From Labyrinthula sp. Ha (Eukaryota; Sar; Bigyra; Labyrinthulida; Labyrinthulaceae), in assembly GCA_015227615.1 (NCBI GenBank), contig JAALGZ010000008.1:868001-932000 (forward strand): a stretch of DNA of 64,000 nt, in the 5' to 3' direction. The notes under the pieces were generated by a model. That model saw nothing but the letters and a program-made list of their open reading frames with translations. It searched no databases and had not been told where the DNA came from. The position numbers and the translations under genes were made by a program. Below, one piece after another: positions 1 through 11,759 of this stretch (position 1 is its first letter; each line of letters opens with the position of its first letter).

Positions 1-1837
1 TCATAATACAATGAATGCCAATATCTACAACTGTCTGCTGAAATACTTCACAGAGATTTTGGAGATGAATATAGAATGAGTTACTTCTAAAATCAAAAAT
101 ATTAGATTCAACTATCGTGTATTGGCTACATTTATCTCAGGAGAAAGCTGATTATGGAAATATTAGTTTTCTTTTATCAACTTTTCAAGTTTTGCAGATT
201 GTTCCTAAGGTTTTGGCATAGAAATTGATTATTTAAATCGAATTTAATTGGAAAGATTATGCAAACAACCGATTTTTCCATTTAGCGATATATTCCTGGA
301 TACCTATAGGTAGGTATTTTTAAGATTCGTATTAAGTACTCTTATTGCAATACTGGAAGAAAACGGTATTCTGAAAATTTTTTCTTCGTTGTGATCAAGT
401 AAATTATCAACCTGTTTATGATCAATCTCGTACACTGGCAAATATATTATATGATCCCGATACTGAAATTCAGTTCTACGGTATTTTGCTCCTTTAGTTG
501 TAATCTAAATTTTTTGAAATCATTTTATGGGGTTGTTCAGGAGAAACTCCCATTATATATTATACCTTAAGAGTTGTTCTATTTCCAATTGAAAAGATTT
601 GAGACTTTAACCCCACTTCAGTGAGCTTGGATATAAATATGTTTGATTATGAACGAAATAGGTTTTAATTTTATTTATGGATATAGTTTTCAGTCTAAAC
701 TATTCTTTTCATCACAATACACGTAAGCAAAGAGGGATTCGGGGTTTTATATAAAAAAACTTAGTTAGTTTCATAAGAACCACTGTTCATTGAACATAAA
801 TTGTATCAACCTTTGTGAATTTATTCTTTTTCATTTGAAAAAAGTTCTCTTATTCAAGAGCGAAAAAATAATATCACTTAAGTGCTTTAGCTGCTTCATG
901 ATTTATTACAGATATCTCTGCATTGTTTTTGTGTACGATAGTAATCAATAACTTTGAACTCATCCATTACCCAATTTTCAAAAGATACTTAAAAGAAAAG
1001 AGGTATTTATTTCCAATGAAAATTTCTTACAGAGATTCTAACGTTCTCAGATACCTAGACTTATCTAGAATTCCAACCGTAGTTTTTTACATAAGTGGCA
1101 TATCGCGCATAATAAAATCAGGGATGGGTGTATGTACGATGGTAAAGAAGTGCACACTTCGACACATGGAGATATCGCACCACATGCGCTTTCCAGCTCT
1201 AAGTGATCTAAATCATGCCTAAATAAGTGCTATGAATCAGCCCATCTAGAATTTTAAGTAACCTGGTTGTAGATGGACTAGGAAATTTTCTGAAATCTTA
1301 ATACCTACTCCAATTATCTGATATAACTGTCAAACTCGGGAAAGCTTTCTGCAAACTATTGAGTAAGAGCAATAAGTCATTCTAGCCTTAAGTGCCATAA
1401 CCAACTAGAAACACACTCTTAAGTTAAGCTCGGTCTCTATCTTATTTCCCCTCATTAAAAAAATCAGAATAATTCTAACTAGTTAAGAAATTCTATACTA
1501 GCAGAAAATTAGAAACTGTGACACAACGATGGATTCAATTCTTAGTTTTTTTCATAAGCACACATTTCATTTAATATTCTTTCTGAATTTACACCCTAGT
1601 TGCAACAAACATGTGTTGTTAATAAGGATTCAGCTACCTTCCTGTGCTAAGTGTTTGGGTTAAAGACCAGAACTGAACTGACTTTGCAAACCTTAAATGT
1701 CTTTTATAAGACTAATTGCCATATAAGGAATGTTTGTTGCCTGGGTCTTATATATCCCTGTTATATATTTAAGGACCCGTCAAGAACCGATAGTCAAACT
1801 TTATAAGGTTGAGTTTTATGTAAACTTGATTTAATGA

Positions 1838-1847
1838 ATGACGTCAT
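1838..1847. promoter_or_regulatory. ATGACGTCAT palindrome (CRE/ATF-like site)
   Basis: A perfect 10-bp palindrome identical to the element 39 bp upstream of the kynureninase start (14426-14435). Such sites are classic targets of bZIP factors. No protein gene follows it here; the next feature downstream is a set of inverted repeats, so it may belong to a non-coding RNA or a lost gene. That role is inference. Confidence 0.4.
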
Positions 1848-1854
1848 ATCAGCT

Positions 1855-1938
1855 TCCGATTGGGTTCGAAAACGGGGAAGTGAGATATGCGCAATGTTTC
1901 GTTGCGATACGTGGGTTGGATTCAATCGGACCCCCCGA
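1855..1938 (+). other. GC-rich patch with nested inverted repeats, possible structured RNA
   Basis: An outer pair TCCGATTG (1855-1862) / CAATCGGA (1924-1931) encloses an inner pair CGCAA / TTGCG (about 1890-1906). A CGGGG run (about 1873) could pair with the CCCCCCG run just after the outer stem, which would form a pseudoknot-like arrangement. The patch starts 8 bp after a CRE-like palindrome and is clearly GC-richer than its surroundings. I do not recognise it as SRP, RNase P, U snRNA, 5S or tRNA. Whether it is transcribed is unknown. Confidence 0.25.
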
Positions 1939-4376
1939 GCCAGAAAGTCGACAGTAGTTGAAAATTTGATACCGAGAGCAAGAAACTTATCTCAAAGTTA
2001 TTGAATTTTCAAGAAAAAAAAACTGCTAGCTCTGAAGTTTGATATTTATAATATATTATTTTCTTATTTACTAAAATTGCTACGGAATAAGAACTCTCTA
2101 TTTTCTTTTGTACTGTTCAATTCCTCACATTTCCCTCAAAATGGCTTTGAAATATTACAGTTAATATCTTTTCACTTCCAAAATCCGATTATACTGGTTT
2201 CGTTATTGATCATTTGAAAAATTCGGCCCTTTTAGCCCACACTATTGTTTTCCTTATTTTTATTTGTTTTAAACATAGTTCTATTTCACACAGCTATATA
2301 TATGTCAAATGTTTTCTTGACGTTAGTGTTGTCAAACATATTAATAAGGTATCATGTCTTAAAGCTGGTCTACTGATTCCATGATATAGCTTGATAGTAC
2401 ATGCTTTACATAGGGGGTAATAGATGTAGTACTGCTGCACAAGATGTGAATTTTATGTGACTAATATTGGTTGTTAAACTCAATCATATCTTTTTGTAAA
2501 TTTCAAGTAAGGGTTTGCCTTTCTTATCTAAATTTACGGGATCTTAGGCAGGACTTGGACACGTATACAGAAATTCTTATTTCTTCAACTTATCTAGCTT
2601 TACTCCAGGCCTCTTTAAAAAATACGTGGGTTGGGTCTTCAATGAAGAATTCTGTTTCATATATATATCAGATTGTAGTTTCTCAATAATAACAATTACC
2701 TCTCATATTTCCACAAAGGTTTTTGTCGTGTATTTGTAGTTCCTAGATTCCTTCCACCCGCAGAGCCACATAGCTGAAAACTAGATGTCTAACTTTCTAG
2801 TGAATCCCGATCAATCTCATTGATTAAATTTCCCTTATAGAATAAAACCTCTTCCTGGAAAAACCTTTTACGTTTTATTTTTCTTTGATTTGAGGCCAAC
2901 TACCCATGTATTACAAGATAACCCCCAGATTGCTATGATACCTCTCATACAATTTTTCAACTTGATGCTCGTGCTCCACAATGAGCTCGAGGCATATCCA
3001 TCTGTTTATAGAAGGACTAGGTTTTTGCTAATGTATCGTACTTTTACCCATATTACATCATTCTTGGTAAAGCATTTTACTATAAGCCTTTCTTTCTGAT
3101 AACATTCACGTGACTTGCTCGGGAAAATGTAGATTTTAATTTCTGCTTTTAAGCTTAAAATGTATATTTCTTTTTGCTCTTCATGCTGCGGTTAACCTTT
3201 CGTTATCTTTCTATCTTATTTTTTTATTTCTATTCATAGCGTCAAGTACCCTATATACTCCTCTTCTTAATTTTTTTTCTTCCAATTTTTTTTTCTGTTC
3301 TGTATGGTCGCTATTTGATTTCATATTCAAATAAGAAATGCTTTATGTGATCAGGCTCGAGGAAAGTTACATTCTGTGTAATACGATATGGTCTTAATTT
3401 CACTTTGCTTGAATAAATTGTAGTTTTTCGGGGTGACTTTCTAATTGGGGCTTTAATTGGATACGTAATCAGTAAGAGCTGATGATTTTCTTGCTAGAGT
3501 AATCGACCCTAAAAGCCAACTCATTGGATGTATGGCTATGAACATACATTTTATACTTCTAGTATAGAGCATTAAGTTTCTCAATAGTTCATATCCCATT
3601 CATACTGTAAAACCTGTATCAAATGTTCTAACATTCTCGTATTCGTCTGTAATTACCTCGTGTCTGGATCTCATGCAATTTAATTTCATGTTGAAGTGCT
3701 ATAGTGTCCTGAGAGGTAATGCTATCAGCTCTAAGCACTTGAAATAGGATCTTAATAATGTCATGCTCCAAAAGCATTTGAGATAATTTTGTTTATTATT
3801 TTGTCATCAACGGGATGGTTGAAAAAAACAAGTATAATAAAGCATGAAAATAGATTTGAAATATCTTCTCTGACTCAATGCAAAGCTAATCTCGACACGG
3901 TAGGTAATAACCAAGCTTTGTAGTTTCCCCACTAGTACAATGTAATCATTTGTCTAATTCCAATATGAGAGAGCTTCTTAGTTAAATAATAGGCGTGGCA
4001 AAGTTTTAATTCAAGCTAAGAAAAAGTGTTCTCTCACCAGTAAAACATAACATGAACTGATGTCTTCTACCAACTTGTATGTTTTCGAGTTTCGAAGCTC
4101 TATTCTTTTCAATGTAAACTATTTCATGGACATCGTTTCTCTTCAAATAAAAGAGCAATGTGCTTAAGAGCTAACTTTGTCTGTATATTTCATTTACACT
4201 TTCTCTATAGGCATTGCAGCACTCTCCTAGTATATTTTATTCAAATGGCCAGTTTAGTTATGAAAGCAAAATTTCATTAAAAAAGAGCTTACTAACATTT
4301 CAAAATTTAAGCCAAAATTAAACAAAACAAGTAAGACTAAATTATTATTAAACTCATTTCACTTGGATTACCTTAC

Positions 4377-5327
4377 TCAAAGTTCTACTACTTGTGCAGT
4401 ACCTGGGATTGCAAAACACGATTGCTTCCCAGGTAGAATATAATGGGAAAAAACAGCAAGAAAAGGGATTCCACATGCTGGCCAAAAAGAGGTAACAGCA
4501 GATCCAAAAAGCAACATATCTTTTCTTACATTGAATTCTGGTATTGTAAATAAAGTACCTACAGCAGTATACAAGAAACAATTAAAAATAAGTGAAAACC
4601 GTAAAGCTCGAAGTTTTCTACGGAACTTTTTGTAAGATCCCAGATTTCTATTCGTAGTATTACAAGAGTTAATGTGAGAGATTAAATCTTGTAAGTTTCC
4701 AAGCAGTTGATTTAATAATTGAAGAGTAGGATATAAAGTTAATATGTTCATGAATACATTAAAACTCATTAGAATACAAAAAAATAGAGAGAGAGAAATA
4801 TTTACAAATAAAAAGACAGGAATGTAAATAATCCAGAAAATATAAACCAAATATTGAAATTTGAGAAGAAGATTTTTATAAAAGCGGGCGTTTTCTCCCT
4901 CAATCCCAAGAAGTCTTGTCATAACAGGGGAAAAGTGGATGAACACTAAAGGAACGCTTGCCCAACCTAAGATAGCGCTCAAACCAAGAAGTTTACCTTG
5001 AGATGATTCAAAATGCGTTTTTAAAGCATACCCTTGTTGTGCAAAGTATATTCCTCCAGCGAAGACCATTCCGATGAACATCATTGCTTTTAAATTCTGT
5101 TTTACAAGAAATAAATTTGAAACTGCAGAATGTCTTTTTGAAAATATAAGTGATCTATTTGCAGATATGTAATTAAAAAGAAGAAAAGACCAAGTTAGGA
5201 ATAGAATGATCAAGAGTGAAAGTCCAAAAACAACTAAGAAGTTTGAGAAGTTCTCGTATTCCATATACACATTAGAAGTGCAATTTTGTGTTTCTTCTTC
5301 ATATAGAAAAGGAGGGGAACAAATCAT
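4377..5327 (-). CDS. Putative seven-transmembrane protein, family not recognised
   Basis: The 316-residue product has no visible intron. A short N-terminal segment (1-28) carries two N-glycosylation sequons (NCTS, NFSN), as expected of an outward-facing tail. Seven hydrophobic stretches follow, at roughly 29-50, 80-100, 113-134, 153-172, 179-202, 244-264 and 272-300, and a short C-terminal tail. A glycosylated N terminus with seven helices is receptor-like, but I see no DRY, NPxxY or other GPCR family signature. The start is the only in-frame ATG; a 7-codon upstream ORF (ATG about 5345) overlaps it in another frame and could damp translation. The frame is open for 17 codons upstream, so an unseen first exon is possible. 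The reading as a real gene rests on its length and its coherent helix pattern. Confidence 0.6.
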   Translation of the reverse strand: MICSPPFLYEEETQNCTSNVYMEYENFSNFLVVFGLSLLIILFLTWSFLLFNYISANRSLIFSKRHSAVSNLFLVKQNLKAMMFIGMVFAGGIYFAQQGYALKTHFESSQGKLLGLSAILGWASVPLVFIHFSPVMTRLLGIEGENARFYKNLLLKFQYLVYIFWIIYIPVFLFVNISLSLFFCILMSFNVFMNILTLYPTLQLLNQLLGNLQDLISHINSCNTTNRNLGSYKKFRRKLRALRFSLIFNCFLYTAVGTLFTIPEFNVRKDMLLFGSAVTSFWPACGIPFLAVFSHYILPGKQSCFAIPGTAQVVEL

Positions 5328-7976
5328 AATAAGAATAAAATATGCATTTTTATTCTTCTCCTGTTTCTGGTCAGGTATTCAAAATAAGAGGAGTTCCTGT
5401 CATTCACGTAATGAAAACAAACACGACAACTAGGAGGTATTTTCTTAGTGTCAGACGAATAGAAAATATTTTCTGGTACTTCTGATATTTCATGCAATGA
5501 AAAGTTTCGAAAAATAATGCCAGTGTGTTGTAATTTACTAGAAAGAAAGAAGTTAGAGTTTGTTCATTTGAATTCTGGAGTTGATACGCACTTGTATTTG
5601 GTGAGTTTTGTTCCTGTGTAGCTAGTATAACACGGTATTTTCGAGATATGGTTAATTATCATACTTAGTCAACTCAAATTTTGGGAAAACTGTTTGCGTT
5701 GGTGCAGAGAGAAATGCGTAGCTAGTAATAGTGTTTTTTCTTGTTTACAGCTCTGGTAATCTTGTCATGTATTTCTGTGGTATTGCACCATTGTATAGTC
5801 ATTGAAAAGATCATCCCAACAGTTGGGTAGACAAACTCTGCCTAAGAAAGAACGAAGAGAAAACATGTTATGTCCATAACTCAGATATATTAAAAATTAT
5901 AATTCTCTCTGTATTTAAGGGGATTTTTTATGCTTGGTTTTACATAAAAAAAAAGAATAACAAACAATAATTATTCTTCCTGTTGGTTGACTCTTATAGT
6001 TCCTTACCTGACATTATCTGTGTGTAGAACCAGATATTACTTGCTTCTACTCTTTTTCTATGTCCTTTTGAGGTTATTTTGTATATGCGTGCTATAAATC
6101 TTTTCATGCAACCCAGATAATCCCCAGATATAATCGAACACCGTTTTATCGACGCTGTCTTGGAGAAACAAAGAATACCAAAGAAGATGGGAAGCAAGCT
6201 TTGTCAATTCTACTAATAAGAGGTATATCAGTTGCTGAAAATTGGATCAAACCAAATGGATTCTGATGCTTTTTATCATTCAAAGGGTTTTGTTATTTTT
6301 GAAATTGTACTCAATTGTCCTTGGGTATGGTTTCCTTTGTTGAGAAGAGGTGGAATATGAAAAAAAAAGAGAAGACTCGTACTAAGCGTCACCTCAAGAT
6401 TGAGTTACCAGAAGTTTTGGTTTTCTTATGGAGAAAGGTATTTTTTTTATTTTGACTTAAAAAAAGTTTCTGGTTTAGGTTTCAAACAGATTAGAATAAT
6501 ATTGAAACTAGTGTTTCGCTATTTCTAAGACTAAGAAAAACCAAATTGAACTAACCTTTAATAGCAAATAAGGTTGAAATAATCTTTGTGAAAAAAAATA
6601 ACCATTAACCTGAAATTAAATAAATGTGATAGAGTGTTGAAACCTTGAAGCCCCCGTTTGTTACCATCGCGACATGGTCTAAGGTTCGAGTTCAACCACC
6701 TAGCTTAACTCTACCTATAGAACACAGTTTCAAGCTTACTCTCACATCGCAACCACAAGTGAGACTTCGTAATCATCGTTTTTTCGTACTAGAACATGCT
6801 CTCAAGTGATAAATTTAATGTAATTTTCCGATATTTACATGGTTTGGGCGGAGTTGATCTGTGGCAACCCATGTGTGAGCATCAGTGGACAAGATACTAG
6901 CCTTTGAGAAAGTATAATCTTTCTATCCACAAGAATGGATTCGAGCTTTTACTTTTCAAAAATTCTCAAGAGTAAGAGCAAAATAGTTCAACATAAGCCC
7001 TGAGGTTAAGCCCAACATCTTAAAAATTAGTCGGGACCATTTTACCAGCATTGAAGTTCGTATACCTGGTACAAAAAACAACACATTTAGGGCTGGTTTT
7101 CTACCTCTTTAGCTGATATTGACCTAAGTAGGTATCGAGGTCGCAAAACAGTCATGAAAAATCTAATGAGGGTTATCTTATTTCTGACTATCAACAAGAA
7201 ACCTAGGATCTTGCCTTCCATCAAAATATTTTAACCTAAGGCGGATTATAAATATCCAGTGAAAAAATTTAGGGATTTATTAGATCCTATCAATAAGAAA
7301 AATATATCTAAGAAAATCTCACGAAATTACTAACAATCAAGTCCAATCCCTAGAGCTTTGGAACAATCTCTGACCAATCACAGAAGAGCATTACTCTATT
7401 TCTAGAACCCTATATTACTCTCGTGCTAAGGATAAGCTTCAAGTCTAGACCCAACGTACTAGATAATCTATGAAGAATTCTGTATCTATTTAAAAAGAGC
7501 ACTACTCACAATGAAATCAGCCTTTATATCCATCTAACTTCTAAACATGTTCAATGCGTTAATAAATGGGGCGAGCAAGTTCTTAAACTGACAGTTTCCC
7601 ACCACAGTTGGTTTATTGATCTCTTGCTCTGGATCATGTCAAAATCAGCTCTATATTTTTTATTTTATTTAGCGTTTCCCATATAGTGGTCTTTGTTATC
7701 GTATCATGTTGGAAAAATTTTGCTTCGACATTTTAATCTTCTCAGGTGTTGTGTCTTGATTAGGTAGAAATAACATAAAGCATCTGTGAATAGTTCTCCA
7801 GTACTTCCCCTTTTTTGATGGCTACATTTCCATTTTTTGGAACTTTGTATATTTCTTTTGGTTTTCCCAGAAACTTCCTCCAATTTTCAAACTCAATCCT
7901 CAAATTCTATCCTTGGTAAAAAAAAGAGCCTCAAGAACTAAAATAAACACAATGTCACATTACTATAAATTAACCA
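5328..7976. other. Intergenic, no recognised gene
   Basis: Only scattered short frames, none with a recognisable domain. A stretch around 6830-7150 gives a faint Tc1/mariner-like impression in translation but is too broken to support (see rejected items). No tRNA fold could be confirmed around the GGTTCGAG string near 6683. Confidence 0.4.
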
Positions 7977-9228
7977 ATGAAAATTGAAACGAAGAACGCA
8001 GAGTCTAAATTCTCGTTACAAGAGCATATATCAAACAGTACATTCTTCTCTTATTTCTCAATATGTAGATCAACACATATTAGACAGTACGAGATTAAGC
8101 ATATGGAAAACCTTATTGACTTCCTGCTTAGAAAACTTTCTCGAGATTGAACCGGAGAACTTATACGGACGCCCAGAAAGAGAAAAAAAAGATTTCACTA
8201 TAACTGAAAACCAGATAAAAAAAGATGCAGAGCGTTCTTTTATTGGTCTTGATTTCTACGCATCATTTTCCAACTCTACTCTGGAGATTTTGAGGAGGCA
8301 TCTGTCAAAGACACTCATCGAATTCTTCAAGGATCATCCAAAGTTGAATTACTACCAAGGCTTTAATTCCATCTGTTCAGCTTTACTGATAAATGAACTA
8401 CATTTAAATAAAATTCAACAGTCAATACCACTTCCAAAGTGTGAAGAAACTCATCATATATTAGATTTACTTTCCCGATCCCTCCTTAAAGATCACCTTT
8501 CCCCAACTTTCGACAATACTCTAATCTACTTAAAAATTACCCGAGAGATAATTTTTCAGGTTGATTTCAAATATTATTTAATGCTCACCAGCTTTGCGGA
8601 AATTGAAAACTTTCACTTTGTACTTCCATGGATAATAACAATATTCATTCATAAACTTACCAATTACACATCAGCGCTTGACTTACTATCCTACTGCCTT
8701 GATAAACAGGCTTCAATTTCTTCTTATCTTTCAGCTTCTTTTTTACTCCATCCAAATATTAAACGGCTAGTATCACTTCACTACAAAAAAAGGCAAAAAA
8801 TGATTTCTAACGGACAAGAACATCTTTTCGATTCAACCGAACTTTTTTGTTTGATTCAAGAAGCACCAAAAGAAATTGGTGGAGAGATTAAGGTCAACTA
8901 CTTAATATCCAATTGTGGAGTTTTATTGGAAGAGTTTCCTGTAAGTTCTTTGTTAAAATGCAAAGTTGTAAGTGAACTCAATGACGACTCAGCTATATAC
9001 AGAATCCCCAGAGGAACCAGTTCAGAAGAAATTGAGGAGATTAAGAAATCCCGGACAAAGTGGAGACGAAAAGCCGGTTCCCAAGTTCGTTGGCGAAAAA
9101 TATCTAGTTTCCTAAAACGCAACTCTTTATACTTGAGTGCGGGGTTGGTTTTTATTGTATCTGTATTAGTAGTAAAATTAGATCTGGTACACCTTCCAGA
9201 TCTGAAAAGTGTCAAGCAAAATAATTAG
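7977..9228 (+). CDS. TBC-domain RabGAP, TBC1D20/Gyp8-like, tail-anchored
   Basis: Two exons (7977-8037, 8069-9228) with a 31-nt GT-AG intron give 406 residues. The downstream frame has no ATG at its start; splicing from the ATG at 7977 supplies one, so I chose it. The TBC domain shows both catalytic fingers: IKKDAER matches IxxDxxR (arginine finger) and NYYQGF matches YxQ (glutamine finger). The C terminus has one hydrophobic helix (about residues 378-398) preceded by a basic stretch, typical of a tail anchor. TBC1D20 and yeast Gyp8 are ER-anchored GAPs for Rab1/Ypt1 with this arrangement, so a role in ER-Golgi traffic is likely. It converges on the phosphatase gene, the two stop codons being 22 bp apart. 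The family is secure; the subfamily is inferred from anchor and motifs. Confidence 0.85.
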
Positions 9229-9250
9229 ATTAAACTCACACAAACAAATC

Positions 9251-10261
9251 CTACAAGAAATATCCAGGGAGGCTGATTAAATTTTCAGCTTCACTTGGTA
9301 AAGTTCTTTCACCACTCGGACAAGGTCCAAATATTTTCACATTGGCTTCTCCATTATTCTCAATTTCAAAAACAGCAGCTGCATTTCCACATCTGTAGCA
9401 ATAATTTGGTGCAGACCAAACTGTAACTAATCCACTCTCAAACATTTCCTTATATCCCACCATAACCAGTTGATGACTTCTACAAATTTGCTTCACTCCA
9501 TTAGATCGGTTCCATTGAGAAACTACATCTCCACCAAACACAAACCCAGCTCCTCTTGGACTAACGCTCCATCCTTCAACAAGATCTGGATCACTCTAAA
9601 AGAATAAGATATATAAAAAGAAGAATACCCAAACCAAGTCGCACATTGCACCTTCATGAGGAACTTCAATGTTTCTATTCAAAGTTTGTATTTGGTCAAA
9701 GTTATCACAAGCAGGTGTTAATCCAGCATGAACAGCAAATCGGCATTCGGATGTTTCTTTTGCAATAGCCGCACAGAGTGGTAAAGCATCAAACACGTCG
9801 CAGAAAAGCCTCCATGTAGTCGATCCATCAACTCCAAATTTAGTTAAACATTCATCATAAAATCCATATACTTGTGTAATCTGTCTTGTTTCGTGATTGC
9901 CTCGTATTAGATGGACTTTCGTCGGATAACGCAGTTTAAGTGCGAACAAGAGGAGAACAGTCTCAGTGGAATAGTGCCCTCGATCAACATAATCTCCCAT
10001 AAAAAGGTAAGAGGAGTAAGGAGGTCTTCCAGAAACTTTAAACACTTCGAGGAGATCGTAAAATTGACCATGGATATCGCCTACAACACACACTGGAGTC
10101 TGCACAGAGAGAACATTGGGTTCCTTAAGTAGCATCTCTCTTAGTCTGGTTAACAGTGAGGTAATGTCTTTTAAATTTGGCAAATTTCTTTCAAATAAGA
10201 GATTTATCCATTTGTCAGGGTTTCCAGATGCTGGAGTTGCCTTAAGACCAGCTGCAGACAT
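9251..10261 (-). CDS. PPP-family Ser/Thr phosphatase catalytic subunit, PP6/PP4/PP2A group
   Basis: Two exons (9629-10261, 9251-9595) joined over a 33-nt intron encode 325 residues, slightly longer than the usual 305-310 because of the N-terminal leader. Metal-binding and catalytic motifs are present in order: GDIHGQ, GDYVDRG, RGNHE, the HAGLTP histidine region, and SAPNYCYRCGN. The C terminus ends GYFL, keeping the terminal leucine that is carboxymethylated in PP2A-type enzymes. Wording such as CDLVWSDP and LVTVWSAPNYCYRCGN is closest to PP6, with some PP4 flavour. The normally near-invariant HGGLSP is HAGLTP, and GDYVDRGYYS is GDYVDRGHYS; neither removes a metal ligand. A TGACGTGGCA element lies 89 bp upstream in sense orientation. 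Expected to act in cytosol and nucleus with regulatory subunits. Confidence 0.9.
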
Positions 10262-10349
10262 TTGGATTTAAATTTACTCTTGAATTATAGCTGTCAATTT
10301 TTGTATCTTTCGCACAATCAGAATGTTCGTTATGGCCACTTATGGTAGT

Positions 10350-10359
10350 TGCCACGTCA
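10350..10359 (-). promoter_or_regulatory. TGACGTGGCA promoter element
   Basis: This 10-mer, read on the minus strand, lies 89 bp upstream of the phosphatase start. The identical 10-mer lies upstream of RAD50 (28326-28335) and between the helicase and deaminase genes (45777-45786). The ACGT core resembles bZIP sites. Function is inferred from the repeated placement. Confidence 0.45.
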
Positions 10360-10429
10360 GCAAATTGGACATAAATAATTACAAGAAACTTCATTAAACA
10401 ATATCCAGTGGTAGACTGCGCGAAGGGTT

Positions 10430-11102
10430 CTCAAAGTCAAGAAAATAGAGGTCCCAGCCACAGAAAATAGTTGCAAGTGAGAAGGAGATTAAGCTAAGGT
10501 AAAGGCCGAGTTTATGCAGCAAGCTTGTAACATTAAACTGGATCTTGCTGCTATCAAGCCCTATTAAATCAGATTAAACAAATATCAATGTAGATCATGT
10601 TAAGTAGCTTCATGAATATCTTTTAGCACCTTACAAAACGTTTTCGAATGTTTTACTCTTGAAAATGACGCAGAAAATGTTTTGGAATAATATCTATGTG
10701 AAATTCAGGTTGATCAACTAATTCTTATTGACAATCATCATGAAAAACTTGTTAACAGCAATACCACTGTACATGATTAAAGCTATAAATACTGTATCAT
10801 TGAATAGCAAACTAAAATAAGAAATACTTTGAGATTATTAGGATGACAACCCTAACTAAATGAATCCTGCCTCTTTTAATAGCGTTTTCTGAAGAAACAG
10901 TGTTTGAAAGGCTGTAGCCGGTGATACCCAAGTGAATTCTTGTGGACCTCGTCGTATTTTCACTCTGGAGGGCAAATTCTGTTGGTTCTAAAAACAATTC
11001 TCGGACCTCAGTCAGTATTAGAAGCCCAAAGTGTCCCCATGTTTTACCGCAAATTGCCCTGAATATATTGTTAATTTTGTCTAAACTGCACCTTATTCTC
11101 AA
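10430..11102 (-). pseudogene. Decayed beta-tubulin, 5' part (copy 2)
   Basis: Broken translation and nucleotide resemblance run in the right order. Near 11050, an IQGGQCGNQIG-like stretch is seen as IFRAICGKTWG. It is followed by ELFLEPTEF for HGIDPTGTY, NTVSSENAI for DSVRSGPFG and GRIHLVRVVI for GQIFRPDNFV. After a badly decayed middle, an LRKLAVNLIPFPRLHFFM-like nucleotide stretch appears near 10440-10490. Copy 2 therefore runs from about residue 1 to about 250-265 of beta-tubulin and then stops. A remnant of an intron after the first few codons seems present. Many frameshifts and stops make it clearly non-functional. Identification is by eye against remembered beta-tubulin. Confidence 0.55.
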
Positions 11103-11205
11103 GAGCTAAGCAGATCAGAAGTAAGGTTAAGATACAGCTAAGCATTTACACAGTAATAGCCGATTATTTCAACAAAACAGAAAGGTCATTTAAGGCCCTT
11201 AGAGC

Positions 11206-11745
11206 TTAAGCTTCGTCTTCTTCATCGCCCTCAGCAACATCCTTGCCATAGGAACCAATTCGCTCAAGTGACTCTTTGTCTGTTTTTTTCCCTCTTTCAA
11301 CTCTTCTTCATGATCAAGACCTGCAATTGGTATTTTCCTAGTTAAATGAATGCTAGAATTCATCAACTCATCATAGTTCATCTTCACCAAGAAAAACCTA
11401 TTTAAAGTTCCAGGCATCATTCTGTTTCTTTTGCTAGTAAGAATCAGCTTGCATTGGCTCAACAACATTTCTACACTGCAAAAAGCCTGTGGATTAAAAT
11501 TTGCATGTAAATAAAGACTCTTCCTTTTGGTTTGAAAGAAACTTTTTCTGTTAAGCTTTGATTGGCTAAAATTAGCATTTGAAGAATATTTTGGGCAAAT
11601 CCTGAGCCCAGGTAGCCCTATGACATCGATCATGCTCACTATGAAGGAATTCTTGGCAGGGTGTGGAGTTGCTCTCTAAATTATGGACGTGGGTGGGTAG
11701 TTTCAGCTGAACATTACTGGTTGTGTTTAAATGGTGGAAAACAAA
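11206..11745 (-). pseudogene. Decayed beta-tubulin, 3' part (copy 1)
   Basis: One long open stretch (about 11199-11639) aligns to the C-terminal part of beta-tubulin without large gaps. YLHANFNPQAFCSVEM lies over YFVEWIPNNVKSSVCD, LNRFFLVKMNYDELM over IQELFKRISEQFTAM, IHLTRKIPIAGLDHEEEL over LHWYTGEGMDEMEF, and KSHLSELVP over ESNMNDLVS. In another frame the sequence ends DVAEGDEEDEA-stop, like the acidic tubulin tail. Upstream (11640-11745) weaker traces of DPRHGRYLTAS and PFPRLHFFMVGFAPL remain. It therefore covers about residue 235 to the end. Its stop is about 100 bp before the start of copy 2 on the same strand. Frameshifts show it is dead. Confidence 0.6.
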
Positions 11746-11759
11746 ATATTGTGTCAAAT

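Larger units (their letters stand above)
1..4376. other. Gene-poor AT-rich stretch
   Basis: No open frame over about 100 codons and no protein similarity that I recognise on either strand, even allowing for 28-38 nt introns. The only patch that stands out is about 1838-1960, which is GC-richer and carries a palindromic promoter-type element and nested inverted repeats (separate entries). I see no tRNA, rRNA or mobile element. Confidence 0.5.

Noticed and set aside
923-1222. 99-codon frame in the left gap
   Set aside because: No domain, no helix or composition bias typical of the real genes here, and no promoter-type element. Length is expected by chance.
6660-6720. GGTTCGAG string suggestive of a tRNA T-loop
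   Set aside because: No matching D-arm, anticodon stem or acceptor pairing could be drawn around it.
6830-7150. Faint Tc1/mariner-like transposase impression (MVW... and a DLS/PIE-like stretch)
   Set aside because: No DDE spacing, no terminal inverted repeats and too many breaks. The resemblance is within chance for AT-rich DNA.
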